Shown: piece after piece, positions 53,877 to 63,398 of the stretch
Position numbering within the stretch: the first letter of the stretch is position 1
How the letters are laid out: every line of letters starts with the position of its first letter
Origin: Ignavibacteria bacterium
GTDB taxonomy: Bacteria; Bacteroidota; Ignavibacteria; Tepidaquicellales; Tepidaquicellaceae
Reading direction: 5' to 3'
NCBI GenBank assembly: GCA_028714695.1
Contig: JAQTLX010000006.1
Span: forward strand, 1-64,000
DNA: 64,000 nt
The notes under the pieces: generated by a model
Told to the model about the DNA's origin: nothing
The model's database searches: none
What the model saw: only the letters and a program-made list of their open reading frames with translations
Translations under genes and position numbers: made by a program

Positions 53877-55010
53877 ATGAATGAAATCAGAGTTATCACA
53901 GTGGAAAACGAAGTCGATAAAATGCGTTTTATAAAATTTCCGTGGGAAATTTATAGAGGTAATCCGAACTGGGTGCCGCCGTTAATATACGATGTAAGAA
54001 AAAATCTTGACGAGAAGAAAAATCCGTTCTACAATCATGCAAAGATTAAAATGTTTCTTGCTCTGGACGGAAAGACACCGGTTGGAAGGATTGCCGCTAT
54101 AGTAAACGATCATCATAACAAAAAGTATAACGACAAAGTCGGTTTCTTCGGTTATTTTGAATGCATTAATTCAAAGATTGTTTCAACCGCACTGTTCGAT
54201 GCCGCATCCGTCTGGCTGAAAGAACAGGGCATGGACACCGTCAGGGGTCCGGTAAATTTATCAATTAATGATGAAATCGGATTATTAATGAATGCTTATG
54301 ATAAACCGCCAATATTATTGATGATATATAATCCGGAATATTACATCAAACTAATAACCGATTACGGATTCGAAAAGGCAAAAGATCTTTACGCATATTA
54401 TCTCGATCAGGATATGTGCGCTGCAAATCAGAAAGCCATGGATAAACTTGATCGAGTAAGCGAACTGGTTCAGAAAAGGGAAAATATTAAGATAAGAAAA
54501 ATTTCTCTTAAGGACATCGAAGGAGAATTGCAAAAAGTAATGGAAGTGTACAACAATGCATGGGTTGATAACTGGGGTTCGGTGCAGATGACATCGGATG
54601 AATTTAAATATGTCGCGGCTTCTCTAAAACCATTAGTTGATGAGGATATAGTTTATTTTGCCGAAGTGGAAGGCAGACCTGTAGGATTTTCATTGTCAAT
54701 GCCCGATTATAATCAGATATTTAAAACGATGAACGGTAAACTTTTCCCCTTCGGGATATTTAAGATTCTTACAGGGAGGAAAAAAATCACAGGCATTAGA
54801 GTAATTATGATGGGTGTAATTCCCGAATATCAGAGAAAAGGTATCGAAGCCGTATTCATACGCAACACGATAAAGATAGGAATGTCAAAAGGTTATCACG
54901 CGGCTGATATATCATGGGTTTTGGAAGATAATGCACCTATGGTACAAACGGCGGTTAATCTGGGAGCGGACCTGTACAAGACGTTCAGAATATTCGACAA
55001 GAAAATATAA
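53877..55010 (+). CDS. GNAT-superfamily-like protein
   Basis: The 377-residue protein looks like a double N-acetyltransferase fold of an uncharacterised GNAT group. The N-terminal half has VGRIAAIVNDHHNKKY and GFFGYFEC. The C-terminal half has IVYFAEVEGRPVGFSLSMPD and the acetyl-CoA loop-like VIPEYQRKGIEAVFI, followed by ISWVLEDNAPMVQTA. The substrate is unknown. It lies 12 bp after the peroxiredoxin gene and before a strong terminator. Confidence 0.75.
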   Translation: MNEIRVITVENEVDKMRFIKFPWEIYRGNPNWVPPLIYDVRKNLDEKKNPFYNHAKIKMFLALDGKTPVGRIAAIVNDHHNKKYNDKVGFFGYFECINSKIVSTALFDAASVWLKEQGMDTVRGPVNLSINDEIGLLMNAYDKPPILLMIYNPEYYIKLITDYGFEKAKDLYAYYLDQDMCAANQKAMDKLDRVSELVQKRENIKIRKISLKDIEGELQKVMEVYNNAWVDNWGSVQMTSDEFKYVAASLKPLVDEDIVYFAEVEGRPVGFSLSMPDYNQIFKTMNGKLFPFGIFKILTGRKKITGIRVIMMGVIPEYQRKGIEAVFIRNTIKIGMSKGYHAADISWVLEDNAPMVQTAVNLGADLYKTFRIFDKKI

Positions 55011-55026
55011 ATCAAATAACACTGTT

Positions 55027-55055
55027 AAAAAAACCGGATTATATCCGGTTTTTTT
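55027..55055 (+). terminator. Rho-independent terminator
   Basis: AAAAAAACCGGAT / ATCCGGTTTTTTT with a 3-base loop; the run of T continues into TTTTTGTATTTG. It lies 17 bp after the GNAT-like gene and ends the ftsX-bcp-GNAT unit. Confidence 0.85.
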
Positions 55056-55155
55056 GTATTTGTTTCAAGTGCAAAAAATAATACATATTTAACATGTTCG
55101 CAAATTAATATCTTATAGTGCAAGACATTATTAACTAAATGCTGACGGGGGTTTA

Positions 55156-56811
55156 ATGTTTTACACTCATTTCCACAACAAACGCAGAGCGTCCTTTATA
55201 TCATTTATTACATATCTTCTGTTTTTTGGTTTCATACTTTCATTATCCGGTTGTGAAAACACAAAAGTAATCAGGGAATCACCCGGATATCTTGAGTTAT
55301 TCAACAACGGAAGGATTCAGGCATCACAGATAATTCTCAAAGACGGGAATTTTATAGATGTAAACGACAGGGCTGTTTATTTTTACAAGAAATACAAAGA
55401 TACCTCAGACGTCCTTGTATATGTAAATTTCGATACTGTTAAAACCGTGGAGAACGGTAAAGATGTATTGCGCCTTGTATCTGTAGACAAATTAATACCT
55501 CTTTCAAACGTCAGGGAAGTTTATGTTACCAAGACCGAACTTGATGCCGGCAAGACAATTCTTCTATGCATAGGCGTAATTGCAGTAGCTGCGCTGGGAT
55601 TTTTAATTATAGCATTTGCAAGTTTCGCTTCACAGGACCATCACTCGTGCCCGTATATCTATTCTTTTGACGGGAAAAACTACATATACGACGCTGAGCC
55701 GTTAGGCGGAGCCATTTGTGAAGGTCTTGCGCGAACCGATTATTCAAGGCTTGATTATCTTGTCCCGTCCGGCGGAGAATTTAAACTGCTGATAAAAAAC
55801 GAGAACGATGAAATACAAAATCTTGATGAAATGAAACTGCTTACAGTCAAGCACGACATTAATACTTTCATTACACTCGGACAGAACAACGATTTTTACA
55901 AATATAAGGATATAGCGGCGCCGATTTCGGTAACAGATGAAAATAAAAAAGATGTAACTAAATTTTTCACTCAGAAGGATAATGTTAAATGGCAGACTGA
56001 TTTCCCGGCTGATTTATCGTCAAAATCAATGACCGAAAAACATAAACTGCATTTTAAATTTGATAAACCCGCCGGAGCAAAATCCGCAATGCTATACGTA
56101 AACGGAGGTACTGCTCAGTGGGGTTCGGCTATGGTAAAAGAATTTCTTTTGCTGCGGGGAAACAAACTCGACGAATGGTACAAATCCGTTTATCCGGGCA
56201 GCGATGCACAGAAAGAACTTTATAATTTCATGCTGAATGAAGAACTTTATTATCTTAAGATAAATCTTAAGGAAAACGAAACATATGTTCACAGAGCGAC
56301 ACTGAAAGGCGGCGGACCGAAGGCGGACGAAGATATACTGATTAATATACCCCTTGAAAACATTACCGGCGATACAATTGAATTGGAACTAAATCCCCCT
56401 CCCGGATTCTGGAAATTCGACAAAATAGGCATGGTTTACGATTATCAAAAAATTGACAACGCTGACATTCAGGTCCTGAAACCGGAATATGCAATGGACA
56501 ACAACAATGTAAATATTACGGATAAACTGAATTCAACCGATAAAATCTATTATGTAATGGAAAATACCGGAAGCAGTTTCGATTTGAAATTTAACGTACC
56601 TTCGGGATACAACCAGAAAGAGTATGCTTTGTTTTTGAAAACATCGGGCTGGTATGAACTGATACTTGATAAAACAAAAGCCCCTGATATTGATTTGCTG
56701 TCTTCATTCCTCAAGACGCCGCAGAGCGTGTTGAAATATTCGCAGAAACTTCTAATCAGAGAATGCGAAAAGATTACGGAACAGTACAATAAATTACAAT
56801 ACAAGTTTTGA
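55156..56811 (+). CDS. Predicted lipoprotein, function unknown
   Basis: The 551-residue protein has a lipoprotein-like signal with lipobox LSGC (Cys about residue 33, after HNKRRASF and hydrophobic residues). A small beta-rich region (about 45-125) precedes a hydrophobic stretch (about 136-156, which could be a second membrane segment). The HHSCPYIYSFDGKNYIYDAE element then leads into a large beta-rich C-terminal domain. I recognise no family with certainty. The next gene starts with TTG overlapping its stop, so it is coupled to the three small-barrel outer membrane proteins downstream. Confidence 0.7.
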   Translation: MFYTHFHNKRRASFISFITYLLFFGFILSLSGCENTKVIRESPGYLELFNNGRIQASQIILKDGNFIDVNDRAVYFYKKYKDTSDVLVYVNFDTVKTVENGKDVLRLVSVDKLIPLSNVREVYVTKTELDAGKTILLCIGVIAVAALGFLIIAFASFASQDHHSCPYIYSFDGKNYIYDAEPLGGAICEGLARTDYSRLDYLVPSGGEFKLLIKNENDEIQNLDEMKLLTVKHDINTFITLGQNNDFYKYKDIAAPISVTDENKKDVTKFFTQKDNVKWQTDFPADLSSKSMTEKHKLHFKFDKPAGAKSAMLYVNGGTAQWGSAMVKEFLLLRGNKLDEWYKSVYPGSDAQKELYNFMLNEELYYLKINLKENETYVHRATLKGGGPKADEDILINIPLENITGDTIELELNPPPGFWKFDKIGMVYDYQKIDNADIQVLKPEYAMDNNNVNITDKLNSTDKIYYVMENTGSSFDLKFNVPSGYNQKEYALFLKTSGWYELILDKTKAPDIDLLSSFLKTPQSVLKYSQKLLIRECEKITEQYNKLQYKF

Positions 56812-57638
56812 AAAAATACATTTTATCGGCGTTTCTTCTTGTTGTTACTGTACTGACATCAGGACTAAATGCACAGCAGGATTCATCTTCAAGACGCATA
56901 ATAAATTCCGATACGGTTATTATCGGCAAATATTACTATATGCGTACAATAGACGGAAGCGAAATAGTCGGGAAACTAATTGGTGTAAACGCCGGCGTCG
57001 TAAAGATTTCAGTTGAAGACGAAATGGTGGATATTCAGCAAAGCGAGGTAAAATCGATAAGAAATAATGTTTACAAAGAATGGTCGGTCGATAAACCGCT
57101 GTTTAATATGAACAAGCCAAACGACATATATTTCAGCGTCGGCATTGCTTATCCAATGGATGATGGTCATCAATACTCTTCATATTATTCAAAAAGTTTA
57201 ACTATTTCTGCGGGTACTATGTTCGCAACGTCTAAATATGTCGGATTCAGGGGAGATGCCGTTTTTTCACGGCTTTCGAAAGATGATTATAACTCGCCGG
57301 ATAACATAGGGACGGGCGGATCGGTAAATAGTCTTTCGGCAAGAGTAAACTTTCTCGTTGGAGATTTTATACCCAAAGACATTAACTATTATTTTATTTT
57401 TGGTGCCGGAATGGGAATGTATTATAGAACGGAAAGAAAACTATATTACGGGAATCCGTTAAAATATCTTTATACCGAACAAGCGACTACACGTCCGCTC
57501 CTCTCCGGTACATTGGGTCTGAATGTAAATATAAACTTTGTACCTAAGTTGAGGATTTTTATAGAACCTTCAATAAATTACGTTATATCAAGCGACTTCC
57601 CGAATTATTATGCTTTAAAAGCGGGGGTCATATTATAA
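56808..57638 (+). CDS. Sm-like-domain plus barrel outer membrane protein, copy 1
   Basis: The 276-residue protein has a signal peptide (1-23) and a short region (about 45-90) with the pattern GSEIVGKLIGVNAGVVKIS, followed by VDIQQSEVKSI. This looks like a five-strand small beta-barrel (Sm/SH3-like). An amphipathic C-terminal barrel domain with YFSVGIAYPMDDG and LFIEPSINYVISS-like strands follows. The start is TTG at 56808, overlapping the previous stop (TTGA). It is the more distant relative of the next two genes. Confidence 0.7.
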   Translation: MKKYILSAFLLVVTVLTSGLNAQQDSSSRRIINSDTVIIGKYYYMRTIDGSEIVGKLIGVNAGVVKISVEDEMVDIQQSEVKSIRNNVYKEWSVDKPLFNMNKPNDIYFSVGIAYPMDDGHQYSSYYSKSLTISAGTMFATSKYVGFRGDAVFSRLSKDDYNSPDNIGTGGSVNSLSARVNFLVGDFIPKDINYYFIFGAGMGMYYRTERKLYYGNPLKYLYTEQATTRPLLSGTLGLNVNINFVPKLRIFIEPSINYVISSDFPNYYALKAGVIL

Positions 57639-58544
57639 ATGAATAACATTATTTTAAAAATCTCATTTTTTGTCTTTATCATTTCGCTGACCTTTCTAAT
57701 CGGAAAAGATACTTTTGCTCAGAATGATACAGCCGGGTCATTTCAATTCAGAGCATATATATTAACGCTTAATAAAGATTATTATATTTATACTCTTGAT
57801 GACGAAATAATATATGGTAAAATAGTAGGATTTAATCGAAACGAAATACATACGAACACAGAAGACGGGTTAATCGCTGTCAAAAAAGATAATATCCGAA
57901 CAATCACAACGGATTATCCGAATGTAAAAATTATACCCCGCAATTTTTCAATAACAAAGTATAAAACGGTCTGGAGTTTCGGCGGCGGTATTGTGTATCC
58001 ACAAGGTAATAGTCGCTTTAGCGGCAGTCATAATACTAAATCCGCAGGGGATTATAAGAAAGGATTTTCAATATGCGCAAGTGGCATAACTCCGTTTAGC
58101 AGGTATGCGGCGATAAAAACCGAACTTGATTTCAGCCACTTTCCAAACGGAGACAATTATTACATTGATACCTGGGGAAACAACAGTTATTCAACTTACC
58201 AGAGCGGCGGTACCATAAACGATGTCTCATTTAAAGGAGGAATAGGATTTGGTAATTTCGCAACGGAAGGAAGAATTATTTTCAATATATTTTTTTCACT
58301 CGGCGCGGGTATGGAGTATAAAGCGGCGACTACATTTTACGAAACAATGACAGGAACTTATCCATATAATAATGTTTTTCATAATGATTCCTTTTCACAG
58401 TTTATCCTGTGTGGATGTTTATCGTCATCAATAAACATAATCTTAAAAAAGAATTTCGGGATTTTCATTGAACCTCAGATCAATATGTATTCTTCGGCAA
58501 ATGCATCAGGTCAGATATCTCTTAAATCCGGTATTTTCTTTTAA
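57639..58544 (+). CDS. Sm-like-domain plus barrel outer membrane protein, copy 2
   Basis: The 301-residue protein has a signal peptide, the small-domain motif YYIYTLDDEIIYGKIVGF (about 45-65) and DGLIAVKKDNIRTI. A predicted outer membrane barrel follows, with FGGGIVYPQG, GGIGFGNF and the ending SLKSGIFF. It shares roughly half of its residues with the next gene, so they are tandem duplicates. It starts at the base after the previous stop. The function is unknown. Confidence 0.72.
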   Translation: MNNIILKISFFVFIISLTFLIGKDTFAQNDTAGSFQFRAYILTLNKDYYIYTLDDEIIYGKIVGFNRNEIHTNTEDGLIAVKKDNIRTITTDYPNVKIIPRNFSITKYKTVWSFGGGIVYPQGNSRFSGSHNTKSAGDYKKGFSICASGITPFSRYAAIKTELDFSHFPNGDNYYIDTWGNNSYSTYQSGGTINDVSFKGGIGFGNFATEGRIIFNIFFSLGAGMEYKAATTFYETMTGTYPYNNVFHNDSFSQFILCGCLSSSINIILKKNFGIFIEPQINMYSSANASGQISLKSGIFF

Positions 58545-58619
58545 ATTATTGTATTGAATGATTAATTGCGGTTCTCATAAATTTTAATTCGTATTTCAAA
58601 AAATTTATAAATTTCTTAT

Positions 58620-59513
58620 ATGAAAAGTTTTGCTGCTTTAGTATTTCTTCTGACATTATCATTTCAGAATAATATCTTTGCCCAGAGTGATTCCGCAAAA
58701 ACATTTACATTAAGACAGTATACGATAACTCTCGGAAAAGAATACTATATATACACACTATACGATGAAGTTATATTTGGAAAAATAATCGGGTCCAATA
58801 GCGAAGAGATACTTGCAAACACAGAAGACGGCATCATATCAATTAAGAAAGACAAAATAAGGTCGGTAACTTCGGATTATCCGATGGCTGTTGAATTCTC
58901 GAATGAGCCGACACTGTCGAAATACAAAACAATCTGGAGTTTCGGGGGAGGTTTACTTTTCCCAAGCGGAGGTCAGCATTCGTTTGACGCAAGTCACAAT
59001 TTTCAAACGGCAGGCGATTACAAAATGGGATTCACTATTTCAGCAAACGCTGTTTTCCCGTTAAGCCCTTACACTGCATACAAAATTGAATTCGATTTCA
59101 GCCATATTCCAAACGGCGAGAATAACAGCACAGGCACTCATTATCACGAGTATGTATCAAATTCATATCAAACCGGCGGTTCAATAAATGAATATTCGTT
59201 AAGAGGAGGAATAGGCAAAGGCAATTTCGGATCAACCGGCAGAACTCATTTCGATATTTTCCTGTCGCTTGGGTTCGGACTTCTTTTCAAAGAAGCCTCT
59301 TCTTTCTATATAACCGTGTTACCGCCATATCCTTCTTACGATGTAATTGGGAAGGGTTCCGATTCTCAACTTTTAATTTCAATCGGACTTTCGTCATCAT
59401 TAAAAATCAACTTAAAAAACAACTTCGGAATTTTTATTGAACCCCAGGCTTTTATTTATGCAATATCAAACACGCCGGGTCAAATATCGCTTAAAACCGG
59501 CGTGTTCTTTTAA
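58620..59513 (+). CDS. Sm-like-domain plus barrel outer membrane protein, copy 3
   Basis: The 297-residue protein matches the previous one from end to end: signal peptide, YYIYTLYDEVIFGKIIGS with DGIISIKKDKIRSV, then barrel strands FGGGLLFPSGGQ, GGIGKGNF and the ending SLKTGVFF. A 75-bp gap separates it from copy 2. A terminator-like hairpin lies within its last 45 bases. Confidence 0.72.
   Translation: MKSFAALVFLLTLSFQNNIFAQSDSAKTFTLRQYTITLGKEYYIYTLYDEVIFGKIIGSNSEEILANTEDGIISIKKDKIRSVTSDYPMAVEFSNEPTLSKYKTIWSFGGGLLFPSGGQHSFDASHNFQTAGDYKMGFTISANAVFPLSPYTAYKIEFDFSHIPNGENNSTGTHYHEYVSNSYQTGGSINEYSLRGGIGKGNFGSTGRTHFDIFLSLGFGLLFKEASSFYITVLPPYPSYDVIGKGSDSQLLISIGLSSSLKINLKNNFGIFIEPQAFIYAISNTPGQISLKTGVFF
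59470..59510 (+). terminator. Terminator hairpin embedded in the end of a coding region
   Basis: ACACGCCGG (59470-59478) pairs with CCGGCGTGT (59497-59505), loop of 18 bases, followed by TCTTTTAATTTTTATT. The whole stem lies inside the last codons of copy 3, whose stop is at 59511-59513. The facing HtrA gene begins its 3' end 20 bp later. Confidence 0.5.
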
Positions 59514-59533
59514 TTTTTATTATGAAATATCGA

Positions 59534-60727
59534 TTAATTCGAGGTGAGTTTTATATCGATGTCTTTTTCATCTCCGCCCCGTATTATTTTTAATTTCAGC
59601 GTGTCCCCTACCCTCATATCATTCACTTCAAGTATCAGGTCCTGTTCGGCTCTGACTTTTAATCCGTTGACGGTAACAATTACGTCTTCCGGTTTTAATC
59701 CCGCTTTATCTGCGATTCCGTTTTTCTGCACCTGAGTTACAACGACACCGTCCTTGTTCTTCAATCCAAGATACTTTGCAATCTGGTCGTCAATACCCTG
59801 AATACGGAAACCGACATTATAATTTCGTTCTATCTTGCCGCCGGATTTAAGTTCTTCAAATATTTTTTTTACTCTGTTAATTGATATTGAGAAACCTACA
59901 CCGATACTCCCCTGGCTGTACTGGCTGCCTGTGTAAATAATAGTATTCATCCCGATAACTTCGCCGTCTGCATTAATCAGAGGACCGCCTGAATTTCCTG
60001 CGTTAATGGAGGCATCAGTCTGTATCATATCTTTATAAGCACGATTTCCGTCCGCCTGAACCTTCATATTAAGTGCGCTGATAACGCCAACTGTGACGGT
60101 AGGCTTATCGTTTATTTCAAACAGACCGAATGGATTTCCAAGCGCTATTACCCATTCGCCGATAATTGCATTATCCGAATTGCCGAAATTTACAAACGGC
60201 AATCCGCTTTTGTTAATTTTTAAAACAGCGACGTCAGTAACAGGGTCGGTGCCTATTAATTTTGCATCAATTGTTTCTCCCGTTGTAAGCGTCACCGAAA
60301 TTTTTGTTGCATTACCTGCAACGTGGTCGTTTGTAAGAATGTACCCGTCTTCCGAAACGATATATCCCGAGCCGAGCCCTCTTACAGTCTGTCTTTGAGG
60401 TCCGACATCGCCGAAAAACTGTCTGAAGAATGGGTCGTTCATGAAAGGATCTCTTACCTCTCTCACTTCCTCTACATTAATTCCGACTATCGTGTTTGAG
60501 ACCTTTGTAATTGCTTTTGTAATTGCAGTCTGTCTATCCTGACTGACCTGTTCATTCTTTTCAGTCTTTTCGAATGATGCCGTATTTATATTCGGTCTAT
60601 TCTTAAAAAAGAATTTCGAGAATACTACGCCGCCGATAACAATACCCGAAAGCAGCAGCAGACCTGCTATTGCTACGACGGTAATTTTTGCTTTTGTCGA
60701 TGATGTATTCAAGCTTAATGTTGTCAT
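59534..60727 (-). CDS. HtrA/DegP-type serine protease
   Basis: The 397-residue protein has one N-terminal membrane anchor (about 15-36) and a periplasmic trypsin-like domain with the full triad: H135 in LTNDHVAG, D165 in TDVAVLKI, S246 in NAGNSGGPL. One PDZ domain follows (about 300-395, GVVVTQVQKNGIADKAGLKP). A single PDZ and a retained anchor make it DegS-like in layout; substrates are misfolded envelope proteins or an anti-sigma factor. It follows the transketolase subunit gene by 7 bp. Confidence 0.95.
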   Translation of the reverse strand: MTTLSLNTSSTKAKITVVAIAGLLLLSGIVIGGVVFSKFFFKNRPNINTASFEKTEKNEQVSQDRQTAITKAITKVSNTIVGINVEEVREVRDPFMNDPFFRQFFGDVGPQRQTVRGLGSGYIVSEDGYILTNDHVAGNATKISVTLTTGETIDAKLIGTDPVTDVAVLKINKSGLPFVNFGNSDNAIIGEWVIALGNPFGLFEINDKPTVTVGVISALNMKVQADGNRAYKDMIQTDASINAGNSGGPLINADGEVIGMNTIIYTGSQYSQGSIGVGFSISINRVKKIFEELKSGGKIERNYNVGFRIQGIDDQIAKYLGLKNKDGVVVTQVQKNGIADKAGLKPEDVIVTVNGLKVRAEQDLILEVNDMRVGDTLKLKIIRGGDEKDIDIKLTSN

Positions 60728-60734
60728 AATAATT

Positions 60735-61697
60735 TTATTTCTTTAAATATTTTTTTACTTTCCGAATAATTTCTTCGTCGTTTATTTTATATTTACGCAT
60801 TAATTGTTCCATTGTTCCGCTTTCACCGAAAGTATCTTCAACCGCTACGTAATCCATCTGAGTGGGACGGAATTTTGAAAGTACTTCGGCTACAGCGCCG
60901 TAAAGACCGCCGTGTTTCTGGTGATCTTCGCAAGTGATAACAAGATTTGTTTCATCTGCCGCTTTAACGATTGCATCTACATCAATTGGTTTTATCGTAT
61001 GCATATTAATTACTTTCGCGTTTATGCCTTCTTCTTTCAGAACTTTCGCGGCTTTCAGCGCTTCCCATACGAGCAGTCCGTTTGCAATAAGCGTTACATC
61101 TTTTCCTTCGAGCAGAATATCAGCCTTGCCGAATTCAAAATCCGCATTCATATCCGTAAAGTTCGGTGTTTTATCACGATAGAATCGTATATAGAACGGA
61201 GCGTTTACCTCCACGCATTTTTTTACGGCTTTATATGTCTGATTGTAATCGCATGGAGTAACAACATTCATATGAGGGAGAATTCTCATAAGTGCAACGT
61301 CTTCAAGGGATTGGTGTGTGGCGCCGTCCGGTCCTACGGATATTCCGCAATGCGACGCGCAAATCTTAACGTTCATTTGACTGTATGCTATGGATTGTCT
61401 AATCTGGTCGAAAGGTCTTCCTGTTGCAAACTCTCCGTAAGTGGACGCAAAAGGAATTTTCCCGGCGGCCGCCAGTCCTGCCGCAGTACCCATCATATCC
61501 TGTTCGGCGATACCGACAGAAAAGAATCTGTCAGGATAAGCGTCTCTGAAAATATTAGTTTTTACCGAACCGGAAACATCTCCCCCAAGCACAACAACAT
61601 TCGGATTCGTCTTACCGAGTTCAAGAAGCGCATCAGCAAAACCCTGTCTGGATTCCTTCAATTCGGGATTTTCGAAATTAAAATTCATTTTTATCAT
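60735..61697 (-). CDS. Transketolase C-terminal subunit
   Basis: This 320-residue protein is the second half of a split transketolase: pyrimidine-binding domain with VGIAEQDMMGTAAGLA, the ICASHCGISVGPDGATHQSLED region, and a transketolase C-terminal domain. It must work with a separate thiamine-diphosphate-binding subunit, which would normally be encoded directly upstream. Here the upstream position is occupied by a divergent kinase gene, so the partner must be elsewhere. ATG at 61688 is an alternative start. Confidence 0.92.
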   Translation of the reverse strand: MIKMNFNFENPELKESRQGFADALLELGKTNPNVVVLGGDVSGSVKTNIFRDAYPDRFFSVGIAEQDMMGTAAGLAAAGKIPFASTYGEFATGRPFDQIRQSIAYSQMNVKICASHCGISVGPDGATHQSLEDVALMRILPHMNVVTPCDYNQTYKAVKKCVEVNAPFYIRFYRDKTPNFTDMNADFEFGKADILLEGKDVTLIANGLLVWEALKAAKVLKEEGINAKVINMHTIKPIDVDAIVKAADETNLVITCEDHQKHGGLYGAVAEVLSKFRPTQMDYVAVEDTFGESGTMEQLMRKYKINDEEIIRKVKKYLKK

Positions 61698-61881
61698 TTT
61701 GATTATGCAAATATATTTTATAATTTTTTTAAAAAAAACCGATTAAGTATATAATAATTCACTTATTTCGATTGTTATTTGTAACTCTAATATAACGTTT
61801 AAAAATATATAATAAATCCGTATATTTTAATAAAGTGTGCATTTATCCGTACTTTTCAGTTCTTCCCATTATAATAATTTT

Positions 61882-63390
61882 ATGAAGACCAAAAAAAAGA
61901 TATCGAAGACAGGGTTACTGGATTTTGAAACCATTTTTAATAACGTAACGGATTTAATATTTCTGTTTCGTATAGAGTCTGAAAACAAATATATTTATGA
62001 AGCCGTCAACAAGTCCTATCTTAAAGTATCCAAAATCAAAGAAAATCAGGTCATAGGCAAAACTCTTAAAGAATTACTTCCTGCAAGCACGTATAAGAAC
62101 GTCAATAAGATATACAAAAATATTATTAGATCGAAGAAACCTGTCAAGGTAGAAGAAGTTTGGAGTGAATTCCCAAAAGACACTATCGTTGTGGAAACTC
62201 ATTATCTCCCTATACTGAACGACGATAATATTGTAACTCATATTCTGGGTTCTTCAAGGGATATTACGGATAGAAAAAACAGGGAAAAAGAACTTTTTGA
62301 CGTACAAACTACATACAAAGATTTGTTCGATACGGTAACCGAGGCTATATACATTCTTGACGGAAACGGAAATTTTATAGATGTCAACGATGGCGCGTTA
62401 AAAATGTACGGTTTCACGAAAAAAGAATTTATAGGAAAAACGCCGGAATTTTTATCCGCTCCCGATATGAATGATCTTAACGAAACCATGAGTGCATTGA
62501 AAAGAGCGTTCGACGGAAAGATGCAGATTTTTAAATGGTGGGGCAGAAGGAAGAACAAAGAAATTTTCCCGAAAGAGGTCATTTTGAACAAGGCAATGTA
62601 CATGGGAAAAGAAGTAGTTATAGCGACTGCAAGGGACATAACAGACAGAGTATTTAAGGAAGATACGTTGAGAAAATATGCGCTCGAACTTCAATCTCTC
62701 AACACTTCGAAAGATAAGTTCTTTTCCATTATTGCACATGATTTGAGAAGTCCATTTAACGGTCTGCTCGGGTTTTCAAAAGTGCTTTTTGAAGAATTCG
62801 ACGAACTGACGAAAGATGAATTGAAAGAGTATATCGGCTATGTTTACAGTTCATCGAAGAATGTCTATAAACTTATAGAAAATCTACTGCAGTGGTCAAG
62901 GATTCAGGCAGGCAGGCTTGAATTCCAACCGATTAAACTTGATCTCTACGAAGAAGTGTATAAAGTTGTTAACCTTTTCACAAGCATGGCAATTGAGAAA
63001 AAAATTGTTATCGAAAATACAGTTGCGCCGAATACTATCATCTGGGCGGACCAAAACATGACAACGTCAATACTTCAGAATCTTATTTCCAATTCCCTTA
63101 AGTTTACGAATTCAGGAGGAACAATAGTTGTGCAGATGCAAAAGACAAATACAGGATATTATGAAATATCCGTCTTAGATAACGGAATAGGTATTTCTCC
63201 TGAAAACATAAAGAAATTATGCAAAATAGACGAGCATTTTTCAACGGTTGGCACTGCAAACGAAGAAGGTTCGGGACTCGGGCTTGTTTTATGCAAGGAA
63301 ATGGTTGACAAAAATAAAGGATATTTTAATATCGAGAGTAAAAAAGGCGAAGGCACTAAAATAACATTTGCAATTCCGATTCAAAAATAA
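61882..63390 (+). CDS. PAS-domain sensor histidine kinase
   Basis: The 502-residue cytoplasmic protein has two PAS domains (about 12-130, ending SSRDITDRK, and 140-255, ending TARDITDR). HisKA follows with H286 in FFSIIAHDLRSPFNG, then HATPase_c with DNGIGIS and GSGLGLVLCKEMV. There is no membrane segment, so it senses a cytoplasmic signal. I chose ATG at 61882; a GTG 45 bp upstream is in frame but adds no family sequence. No response regulator gene is next to it. Confidence 0.93.
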   Translation: MKTKKKISKTGLLDFETIFNNVTDLIFLFRIESENKYIYEAVNKSYLKVSKIKENQVIGKTLKELLPASTYKNVNKIYKNIIRSKKPVKVEEVWSEFPKDTIVVETHYLPILNDDNIVTHILGSSRDITDRKNREKELFDVQTTYKDLFDTVTEAIYILDGNGNFIDVNDGALKMYGFTKKEFIGKTPEFLSAPDMNDLNETMSALKRAFDGKMQIFKWWGRRKNKEIFPKEVILNKAMYMGKEVVIATARDITDRVFKEDTLRKYALELQSLNTSKDKFFSIIAHDLRSPFNGLLGFSKVLFEEFDELTKDELKEYIGYVYSSSKNVYKLIENLLQWSRIQAGRLEFQPIKLDLYEEVYKVVNLFTSMAIEKKIVIENTVAPNTIIWADQNMTTSILQNLISNSLKFTNSGGTIVVQMQKTNTGYYEISVLDNGIGISPENIKKLCKIDEHFSTVGTANEEGSGLGLVLCKEMVDKNKGYFNIESKKGEGTKITFAIPIQK

Positions 63391-63398
63391 TTTATAAT

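Noticed and set aside
61837-61881. GTG start for the PAS kinase
   Set aside because: The 15 added residues are not PAS-like; ATG at 61882 fits better.
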